Source: an uncultured Acetatifactor sp. (lineage in GTDB: Bacteria > Bacillota > Clostridia > Lachnospirales > Lachnospiraceae). Taken from it: a stretch of 18,535 nt of DNA. The stretch is taken from contig CAJTLR010000071.1 of NCBI GenBank assembly GCA_910577185.1, forward strand, positions 1-18,535. Direction: 5' to 3'. The translations under genes and the position numbers were made by a program. The notes below the pieces were generated by a model. The model did not search any database and was not told where the DNA came from. It saw only the letters and a list, made by a program, of their open reading frames with translations. This document shows positions 7,823 to 14,324 of this stretch, piece by piece (the stretch's first letter is position 1; every line of letters begins with the position of its first letter).

Positions 7823-7851
7823 TTGCCATTTGCAGGCCGGTCCGGTATAAT
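7823..7851 (+). promoter_or_regulatory. Promoter for the regulator-kinase pair
   Basis: TTGCCA (7823-7828) and TATAAT (7846-7851) are 17 bp apart, matching consensus at 5 of 6 and 6 of 6. They sit in the 186-base gap between the reductase and the response regulator, with about 138 bases of leader. This suggests the two-component pair can be expressed apart from the reductase. Confidence 0.65.
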
Positions 7852-7989
7852 GCAAAACAAGAAAAGATGAGACACAAAGGAGGCTGTCCTTCCGGCATCT
7901 GCGGCCTGCCAGACGGTGGAAGCGGGGCCGGGAACGGAAGGACCGACGGAGGAAAAAACGTCAAATCTGACAAAAACGGAAGTGGGATC

Positions 7990-8712
7990 ATGTTTCATTT
8001 TATCATATGTGATGACGAGCCGGCACAGCTTGCCTGGCTGGAGACAACCGTGAATCAATGGGCGCGGGAGCGGAAAACAGACGTAAAAATTGATTTGTGC
8101 GGGAGCGGGGAACAGCTGTGGTTTCTCTGGGAGGAGAAAAGGGATGCCGATATCCTGCTCCTGGACATCAGCATGCCGGGTATGAGCGGGATTTCCCTGG
8201 CCCGGAAGCTGCGGATGCAGGGAGAGAATGTACAGATTATTTTCATCACGGGGCTTTCGGATTATGTGATGGAAGGGTATGATGTGGAGGCAGTGTCCTA
8301 TCTGGTCAAGCCGGTTTCTGAGGATCGGCTTTTTGCCTGTCTGGACAGGGCGGGGGAACGATGCGGAAAAGAGGAGCCGGCACTTTTACTGGAACTGCCG
8401 GGAGGAACCGGCCGCATCCGGCTGAAGGATGTCTATTATCTGGAAAGCGCCGCCCATGACACTTATGTCCATGATGTCCGCAGCAGGGAAGCCTTCCGGT
8501 GCAGAACGGGCATCCGCCAGCTGGAAGAGGAGCTTGTGCGGCGGGGAAGTTCTTTTTTTAAAATTCACCGGTCATACCTGGTCAATCTCAGGTTTGTGAG
8601 CAGAATTACCAAAAAAGAGGCGCTGATGGATTACGGGGAGACGCTTCCTGTGGCCAGGAACCGATGGGAGGCTTTTCATCGGGCTTATCTGGATTTTTAC
8701 CGGCAGGTGTGA
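7990..8712 (+). CDS. LytTR-family response regulator (AgrA/ComE-like)
   Basis: It is a cytoplasmic transcription regulator with an N-terminal receiver domain and a C-terminal LytTR DNA-binding domain. Receiver residues are Asp8-Asp9 (CDDE), phospho-acceptor Asp59 (LLLDISMPGMSG), Thr87 and Lys107 (LVKPV). The LytTR part, about residues 135-238, contains DVYYLESAAHDTYVH and FKIHRSYLVNLRFVSRI. The total is 240 residues, normal for the family. An open frame extends back to 7804, but that stretch is low-complexity and non-homologous. ATG 7990 begins the receiver fold, though its ribosome site (GGAAGTGGG) is weak. The kinase starts 7 bases after the stop. LytTR proteins of this group usually control peptide-signalling or bacteriocin genes. 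Confidence 0.9.
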   Translation: MFHFIICDDEPAQLAWLETTVNQWARERKTDVKIDLCGSGEQLWFLWEEKRDADILLLDISMPGMSGISLARKLRMQGENVQIIFITGLSDYVMEGYDVEAVSYLVKPVSEDRLFACLDRAGERCGKEEPALLLELPGGTGRIRLKDVYYLESAAHDTYVHDVRSREAFRCRTGIRQLEEELVRRGSSFFKIHRSYLVNLRFVSRITKKEALMDYGETLPVARNRWEAFHRAYLDFYRQV

Positions 8713-8719
8713 AGGGGAT

Positions 8720-9937
8720 ATGGAGAGAATTATTTTTCAGTTTTTATGGCTGATATTGTACTGGTATTATGTGGAGCAGGTGGGAGTCCTGGAGAAAGGT
8801 CCGGGGAGGCGGGTGGTGGGATTTGGCCTCACGGCCGCGGTCCTGGCGCTTTCCGTCCGGCTCCCGCTTTTTATGCTGTGGCTTCTGGTCACGGGCATGA
8901 TGCTGCTGTTTGACTTGTTTTTTGACGAAGAATCCTTTCGGAGGCAGCTGGGAAGAATACTGCTGCCGGGCTTGTGCCTGTCTTTCGGATCCCTGCTGCC
9001 GGAGCGGTTTGTCTTCTGTCTCAACGGGGCGGTATTGTGCCTGTTTTTGCTGTTACTGACGAAAAAGAGGGAAAGTCTCTGTGCCGGGAACGGTATTCTG
9101 ACGGCTGCTGCCTTCGGCCTGTTTTCTCTTTTTTTATGGAGCATCAGTGTTTTTAGCGGGACAGTGCCGGAGGCATTCTGGCGCGCCGGGTTTCTCTGGG
9201 GTGGTATTTTGCTGGAGTTTGTGCTGTTCGGGCTTTTGGAAAGGACATTGTATTATTATAAAAAAGGGTATGAATTTCAGACGGAACATTTCAGACAGGA
9301 ACTTATGGAGCACAATTACGGGGAGATCCGGGAAATTTACATGGATATGCGGGGCTGGCGCCATGACTACCACAACCACATGCAGGTCATGAAAGCCAGG
9401 CTGGCAATGAAGGACCTTGGGGGACTGGGAGAGTACCTGGATCAACTGGAAAAGGAGCTGGACCGGGTGGACACCCTGGTGAAGTCGGGGAATCTGATGA
9501 CAGATGCCATTTTAAACAGTAAACTGACACTGGCAAGGCGGCAGAATATTCCGGTAAACTGCAGGGCGGACATGCCGGAACGGATTGGCCTGGAAGATGT
9601 GGATTTGTGTGTCATCATCGGAAATCTCATGGACAATGCCATTGAGGCCTGCGGGCAGATAGAGGAGGAATGCCGTTTCCTGCGGGTCTATCTCGCCGTA
9701 AACAAGAATCAGTTTTATGTGTCCGTGCAGAATTCCGCCAGGGAAGATCCGGGCTTTGAGGAGCGAAACTATATCACCAGAAAAAGGGGGAATCACGGCC
9801 TTGGCATGAAGCGTGTGAAGGCGGCGGTGGACAAATACGGGGGGTATTTCAGTCTGGCCAATGAGCCCGGGATTTTTGCCGCGGAGGTGTCCATACCACT
9901 GGAACTGCCGGAAGGGGCACCAGGGGAGAAACTCTGA
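8720..9937 (+). CDS. GHKL sensor histidine kinase, AgrC/ComD type
   Basis: This is the membrane sensor partner of the LytTR regulator. The first 175 or so residues hold about six hydrophobic segments (near 1-24, 32-50, 50-66, 96-113, 124-147 and 153-172). A helical linker follows, then the H box WRHDYHNHMQVM with His215. The ATP-binding part has the N box NLMDNAIEA (Asn306) and G box NHGLGMKRVK (from residue 358). HDYxNH and the short GHKL domain are typical of peptide-pheromone receptors (HPK10 group). The 405-residue length is usual. The ATG follows AAGGGGAT. No AgrB protease or AgrD precursor was found, so the ligand is unknown. A terminator follows at 9968. Confidence 0.88.
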   Translation: MERIIFQFLWLILYWYYVEQVGVLEKGPGRRVVGFGLTAAVLALSVRLPLFMLWLLVTGMMLLFDLFFDEESFRRQLGRILLPGLCLSFGSLLPERFVFCLNGAVLCLFLLLLTKKRESLCAGNGILTAAAFGLFSLFLWSISVFSGTVPEAFWRAGFLWGGILLEFVLFGLLERTLYYYKKGYEFQTEHFRQELMEHNYGEIREIYMDMRGWRHDYHNHMQVMKARLAMKDLGGLGEYLDQLEKELDRVDTLVKSGNLMTDAILNSKLTLARRQNIPVNCRADMPERIGLEDVDLCVIIGNLMDNAIEACGQIEEECRFLRVYLAVNKNQFYVSVQNSAREDPGFEERNYITRKRGNHGLGMKRVKAAVDKYGGYFSLANEPGIFAAEVSIPLELPEGAPGEKL

Positions 9938-9967
9938 CTTTTCGTGAAAGAAATATAACATTTCGTG

Positions 9968-10002
9968 CAGGAATTCCCACAAAAGGGAATTCTTGTTTTA
10001 TT
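9968..10002 (+). terminator. Rho-independent terminator after the histidine kinase
   Basis: GAATTCCC (9971-9978) and GGGAATTC (9985-9992) form a perfect 8-bp stem, extended to 11 bp by CAG with TTG (one G-T pair). The loop is ACAAAA and the stem is followed by TTTTATT. On the other strand there is no T run, so it works only for + strand transcripts. It separates the kinase operon from the ABC genes. Confidence 0.8.
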
Positions 10003-10053
10003 ATGCACATAGGCGCAGGGGAGAAGGACATCCCCCTGTTTGATGATACCATT

Positions 10054-10309
10054 CAACAGTTGACACAAAGCCCTTCTGTGTCAACATAATACCATAACTC
10101 CGTGCGCATCAGCGCACATGGAATCAACAGTTGACACAAAGCCCTTCTGTGTCAACATAATACCATAATTCCGTGTGCATCAGCGCACATGGAATCAACA
10201 GTTGACACAAAGCCTTTCTGTGTCAACATAATACCATAACTCCGTGTGCATCAGCGCACACGGAATCAACAGTTGACACAATGCTCTTTTGTGCCAACAT
10301 TGTACCATA
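10054..10309 (-). repeat. Right cluster of the 71-bp repeat (four units, inverted)
   Basis: The dyads start at 10059, 10130, 10201 and 10272, each exactly 71 bases apart and 27 bp long (GTTGACACA-N9-TGTGTCAAC). The last has one arm change. Between dyads lies a second GC-rich palindrome, perfect as CCGTGTGC...GCACACGG near 10242-10263. The orientation is opposite to the left cluster, so read on the - strand each complete unit has TGGTATTAT or TGGTACAAT followed directly by GTTG(A/G)CAC. On the + strand three units offer TTGACA with CATAAT 19 bp later. It fills most of the gap between the kinase terminator and the first ABC gene. Confidence 0.9.
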
Positions 10310-10311
10310 GT

Positions 10312-10330
10312 AACCATGTATCATGGTAAC
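10312..10330. other. Small dyad between the repeat cluster and the first ABC gene
   Basis: ACCATG and CATGGT form an inverted repeat around TAT, flanked by near copies of the word TAGTAAC/TGGTAAC. It lies about 40 bases before the ABC start, between the last repeat unit and the ribosome site, and could be an operator. No convincing -10/-35 pair was found next to it. Confidence 0.25.
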
Positions 10331-10368
10331 GGAAATAAACCAGCAGCGGAAAGGGAGGATGGAAGGGA

Positions 10369-12204
10369 ATGCGGAAGAAAAAAACATATTCAGTCTGGAA
10401 TAACTGCCGGTACGCTTTTTTTTATTTAAGGCAGAAGAAAGGAATGAGGGCTTACGGCATATGCGGGGGAGACATCTTTCTGAGTGTGCTGCTGCCCTTT
10501 CTGGAGGCGGCTCTTGCGGGGGCAATGGCAGCCTGCCTGGTCAGCGGAAGAGGGCCGGAGGTAATTCTGCTGATGATTGCAGGGTATATTATTTTCCTGC
10601 AGGCGGCCAGATTTCTGCAGGGTCAGGTGAGAAGCGTGCGGAACCAGATCATGTTTTTGTTCCGGCTTCGCATGGTGCTGGATTTTTCCCGCAAAATGCT
10701 GGAGATGGACGGGCAGAGCCTGGAGAGCGCCGGAGGACAGAATAAACGGGAGGCTGCCGAGCGGAATCTCTGCTCGGGAAACTCCGTGGGAATAGAAGCA
10801 TATACCATAGGATTCTGTGATCTTTTTCTGAATTTGTCAGGCCTTTTGGCTTACAGCGTGGTGGTGGGAAGAGCCAGCCTTTTCCTACTGATTCTGATGA
10901 TCCTGCAGACGGCATTGACGTCATATATCCATTTTCTGGCTGGAAAGCGTGCCTATAAAATGGAAGATGAAGTGGAGGAAAACTGGTCAAATTTCCGGTA
11001 TCTGAGACGGGAATCCATACTTCCTGACAGCGGAAAGGATATCCGGATTTACCGCATGGATCAATGGTTTCTGAAAGTATTTGACAGGTTCATCCAGCGG
11101 ATCGTCACCCTGCTGGACAAGGAACAGACAGGTTATATGGGGGCAGGCATGGCGGAAAAGCTGCTTTCTTTTGCCAGGAACCTGATTGTTTACGGATGGC
11201 TGATCAGGGAGATGGGAAGGGGAAATATAACGGTTCCGGCATTCCTTTTATACGTGGGCGTGGTGGCAGGATTTGAAACCTGGATGAACGGGCTGTTCGG
11301 GGCCATGCAGCAGATTTACCAGAATGAGAAAGCCATGGATGAGTACCGGGAGTTTATGGATTTCGGAGACTGGGAGGAGACGGAAGAAGGGCCTGCCAGT
11401 CCCGGGGCACTTCATGAGATTCGGCTGGAAAACGTAAGTTTCCGGTATGAGGAGAACGATTCTGATACCATTCACTGTGTGAATCTTACCATACATCCGG
11501 GAGAGCGACTGGCGCTGGTAGGCTTAAACGGCGCGGGAAAAACCACCCTGATCAAGATCATCTGCGGGCTGTACCGTCCCACGTCAGGGACGGTCTATCT
11601 GGACGGAAAAGACATGCGGGCAATGTCCCGGAGGGAGATTTTCAGGGAATATGCGGTGGTATTCCAGGAGGTGTTTGCATTTGCGTTTCCCCTGGTGGAA
11701 AATGTTTCCTGCAGAAAAAAGGGAGAGGAGGATACGGATAAACTGTGGGAGAGCCTGGAAAAAGCAGGACTTGCCGGGCTGGTGGAAAAACTTCCCAGGG
11801 GTGCGGAAACAGTCATGAACAAAGAGCTGGACGAAGAAGGGGTGACGCTTTCCGGCGGGGAAATGCAGAAACTCATGCTGGCCAGGGCGCTGTATAAAGA
11901 TGCGCCCATAGTTATTCTGGATGAGCCTACGGCGGCCCTGGACCCCATAGCGGAGAGCGGGATGTATGAAAAATATGATGAGATGATCCGGGAAAAAACG
12001 GCTGTTTTTATCTCCCACAGGTTAAGTTCCACACGGTTCTGCGACAGGATTTTGTTTCTGGAAAATGGACGGATTGTTGAGGAGGGAAGTCATGAAAGCC
12101 TCATGAGGGCAGGCGGCGCCTATGCGGAACTGTTTGCCATTCAGGCAAAATATTATGGCGATGCGGCAGCCGCATGCCGGGAAGCAGCTGAAAAAATATC
12201 ATGA
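10369..12204 (+). CDS. ABC exporter half-transporter (fused membrane and ATPase domains), first of pair
   Basis: This 611-residue protein has an N-terminal membrane domain (about residues 30-330, with hydrophobic segments near 35-58, 65-85, 150-200 and 265-300) followed by one ATPase domain. ATPase motifs are all present: Walker A GLNGAGKTT with Lys391, Q-loop FQEVFAFAF, signature LSGGE (494-498), Walker B VILDEP with Asp518 and catalytic Glu519, and switch His550 (ISHR). No N-terminal peptidase C39 domain is present, so it does not itself process double-glycine leaders. GGGAGG lies 12 bases before the ATG, with GGAAGGG closer. The second half-transporter follows after 57 bases, which suggests a heterodimer. 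The substrate is unknown. A peptide is plausible, as the neighbours are an AgrC-like kinase and a LytTR regulator, but this is inference. Confidence 0.9.
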   Translation: MRKKKTYSVWNNCRYAFFYLRQKKGMRAYGICGGDIFLSVLLPFLEAALAGAMAACLVSGRGPEVILLMIAGYIIFLQAARFLQGQVRSVRNQIMFLFRLRMVLDFSRKMLEMDGQSLESAGGQNKREAAERNLCSGNSVGIEAYTIGFCDLFLNLSGLLAYSVVVGRASLFLLILMILQTALTSYIHFLAGKRAYKMEDEVEENWSNFRYLRRESILPDSGKDIRIYRMDQWFLKVFDRFIQRIVTLLDKEQTGYMGAGMAEKLLSFARNLIVYGWLIREMGRGNITVPAFLLYVGVVAGFETWMNGLFGAMQQIYQNEKAMDEYREFMDFGDWEETEEGPASPGALHEIRLENVSFRYEENDSDTIHCVNLTIHPGERLALVGLNGAGKTTLIKIICGLYRPTSGTVYLDGKDMRAMSRREIFREYAVVFQEVFAFAFPLVENVSCRKKGEEDTDKLWESLEKAGLAGLVEKLPRGAETVMNKELDEEGVTLSGGEMQKLMLARALYKDAPIVILDEPTAALDPIAESGMYEKYDEMIREKTAVFISHRLSSTRFCDRILFLENGRIVEEGSHESLMRAGGAYAELFAIQAKYYGDAAAACREAAEKIS

Positions 12205-12261
12205 TCCGGGGGAATCATGCCGGGAAGAGACAATATCTGCCATCAGGGAGAGGAGGATTTT

Positions 12262-14154
12262 ATGCGCGATATCATTTCCATTCATAAGACAGGTTTCCGT
12301 TTGTTAAAAATGATTCATTCGGTGGATTCCATTATCATTCCGCTGCACCTGCTGGAGCTGTGCATGTCTCTGGTCCAGGTGTATGGAGGGCTGTTTCTCA
12401 CGGCAGCCCTGATTGACGCCTTGCTTCTGGGAAGCTTTGAACAGGCGGCCGGGCTGGCATTGGGGCTTCTTGGGATGACTCTGGTCCTGGGACTGTGTTC
12501 CGGTCTGGCCAGAAGACGTTTCCAGGGACTACGGACAAAAATATGGCTGGTTTTTTATGTATGGCTGCGCCGGAAATCTTTTTCCCTGGATTACGAGACC
12601 ATGGAGAAGCCGGAAGTGTCGGAAAAAATCATATTTTCGGAGAGAACTTCGGATATGTATGGAGGGCTGGGGGTACTTTTATACCATTATTGCGATATGA
12701 TAAGATCGGTTTTAAGTATACTCCTTTCCGTTTCCCTGGTGATTTATCTGTGCCTGGCAAGACCGGAGTCCCCGGAGGGGCTTCTGGGCCGTCTGGCGGG
12801 TCCGGTTCCCACGGCGCTTTTGTTTGTGGGGGTCCTGGCCGGCATGGGCTGGAGTTCCTGGAAAGTATTCAAAAAATATGCGGTAAAACAGCAGGAGATT
12901 TTTCAGTCCCACACGGGTGTGGAGAACAAGCTTTCTTATCTGATGAATCAGGTACTGGCCAATGTGAAGGTGGGAAAAATTGTGCGTCTTTACGGTATGC
13001 AGGATATGCTCCTGCATAATACGAAGGAAGAGATGGAAAAGTCCCATTCTTATTTTGAGAGAATGTGCCTGGTTGGGAGGCAGGAGAGCTCCGCCAACAG
13101 GGCCGTCAGCAGTATATTTACCATAGTTTCTTATTTACTGGTAGCGATGAAGGCAGTGACGGGGGCAGTCACAATCGGCGCCTTTACCCAGTATGCGGGA
13201 GCGCTGAACCAGTTTGGAACATCGGTTTCTTCCCTGATCGGGGATCATGGGGGAATGAGAAAGATATGTACTTATATGCAGGAATTTCTGGCTTTCCTGG
13301 ATATGGAAACGCTTCATGAGAAGGGTAGTATCCCGGTGGAAAAAAGAAATGACGGAGAGTATGAGCTTGCCTTTGAAAATGTCAGTTTCCGCTATCCGGG
13401 CAGTCGGGAAATGGTGCTGAAATCCGTAAACTGCAGAATCCGGGTGAAGGGAAAGATGGCAGTGGTGGGAAAGAACGGAGCGGGGAAAACCACTTTTATC
13501 AAGCTCCTGTGCCGTCTCTATGAACCTACGGAGGGGCGTATCACATTAAACGGCATCGATATCAGGAAATATGACGAGGAAGAATACCGCAGCCTGTTCG
13601 GCGTGGTTTTTCAGGATTTTAAGCTGTTTGCCTTTCCGGTGTGGGAAAATATTACAGCAGGCTATGAGCGGCAGGAGGACAGGATCTGGGAGGCGCTGCG
13701 GCAGGCGGACGCGGAAGAGATGGTGAAGAAGATGCCGGAACAGCTGGATACCTGGCTGTATAAAAACATGAAAAACGGTGTGGACATCAGTGGCGGGGAG
13801 GCCCAGAAGCTGGCGCTGGCCAGGGCCTTGTACAAAGATGCGCCCGTGGTAATCCTGGACGAACCCACGGCGGCCCTGGATCCCAAAGCGGAAGCCCAGA
13901 TTTACGCCCGTTTCAACCGGATGGTGGAGGGCAGGACCAGCATTTTCATTTCCCACAGAATGAGCAGCTGCCGCTTCTGCGACGACATTATTGTCTTTGA
14001 CCAGGGGGAGATCGTGGAAAGGGGCAGCCATGAGGAGCTGCTTGCGGCCCGGGGAAATTATGCCGAAATGTGGAATGCCCAGGCGAAATATTATGAAAGC
14101 CAGGAATCACTCCGGGAAATCAACAACAATCAAAACAAATCCACAGAAAAATAA
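12262..14154 (+). CDS. ABC exporter half-transporter, second of pair
   Basis: This is a 630-residue half-transporter with the same layout as its neighbour: membrane domain over about the first 335 residues, then one ATPase domain. Walker A is GKNGAGKTT (Lys409), signature ISGGE (Ser510), Walker B VILDEP (Asp533, Glu534) and switch His565. Both partners keep the catalytic Glu, so neither ATP site looks degenerate. The two share long stretches near the signature (LARALYKDAPxVILDEPTAALDP), consistent with an old duplication. An in-frame ATG at 12217 would add 15 residues, but AGGAGG at 12251-12256 lies 5 bases before ATG 12262. No terminator is visible after it. The next gene has its own promoter. 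Confidence 0.9.
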   Translation: MRDIISIHKTGFRLLKMIHSVDSIIIPLHLLELCMSLVQVYGGLFLTAALIDALLLGSFEQAAGLALGLLGMTLVLGLCSGLARRRFQGLRTKIWLVFYVWLRRKSFSLDYETMEKPEVSEKIIFSERTSDMYGGLGVLLYHYCDMIRSVLSILLSVSLVIYLCLARPESPEGLLGRLAGPVPTALLFVGVLAGMGWSSWKVFKKYAVKQQEIFQSHTGVENKLSYLMNQVLANVKVGKIVRLYGMQDMLLHNTKEEMEKSHSYFERMCLVGRQESSANRAVSSIFTIVSYLLVAMKAVTGAVTIGAFTQYAGALNQFGTSVSSLIGDHGGMRKICTYMQEFLAFLDMETLHEKGSIPVEKRNDGEYELAFENVSFRYPGSREMVLKSVNCRIRVKGKMAVVGKNGAGKTTFIKLLCRLYEPTEGRITLNGIDIRKYDEEEYRSLFGVVFQDFKLFAFPVWENITAGYERQEDRIWEALRQADAEEMVKKMPEQLDTWLYKNMKNGVDISGGEAQKLALARALYKDAPVVILDEPTAALDPKAEAQIYARFNRMVEGRTSIFISHRMSSCRFCDDIIVFDQGEIVERGSHEELLAARGNYAEMWNAQAKYYESQESLREINNNQNKSTEK

Positions 14155-14174
14155 GAAAAAGAATGCCGGATTCA

Positions 14175-14203
14175 TTGACATTTGGTGCAGATAGGAATAT
14201 ACT
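14175..14203 (+). promoter_or_regulatory. Promoter of the diol dehydratase operon
   Basis: TTGACA (14175-14180, perfect) and TATACT (14198-14203, 5 of 6) are separated by exactly 17 bp. This is the best sigma-A promoter in the window. It leaves a leader of about 115 bases before the dehydratase ATG. Confidence 0.75.
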
Positions 14204-14216
14204 GAAAACAATATCA
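14203..14216 (+). promoter_or_regulatory. cre-like (CcpA) operator overlapping the dehydratase start site
   Basis: TGAAAACAATATCA matches the Gram-positive cre consensus TGAAARCGYTWTCA at 12 of 14 positions. The two misses are the central G and the next base. It directly abuts the -10 box, where CcpA binding would block transcription. Catabolite repression of a propanediol pathway would make sense, but the changed centre lowers confidence. Confidence 0.45.
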
Positions 14217-14324
14217 CAGCGGTCCGGGCAGGTGTCCGGGCCGGTACGAATGCTTTCAACCCAAGACAGGAAGAAAACAGCATGGGAAGAAAAGCGGTAC
14301 AGGACAGTATGGAAAGGAGCACCG

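Noticed and set aside
7804..7989. N-terminal extension of the response regulator
   Set aside because: The added 62 residues have no receiver homology and overlap a strong promoter. The receiver fold starts at ATG 7990.
10059..10298. Classic LytTR binding sites
   Set aside because: ACAGTTGAC resembles the LytTR 9-mer, but known sites are direct repeats about 21-22 bp apart. Here the words are inverted within 27 bp, so the match alone is not enough to call it.
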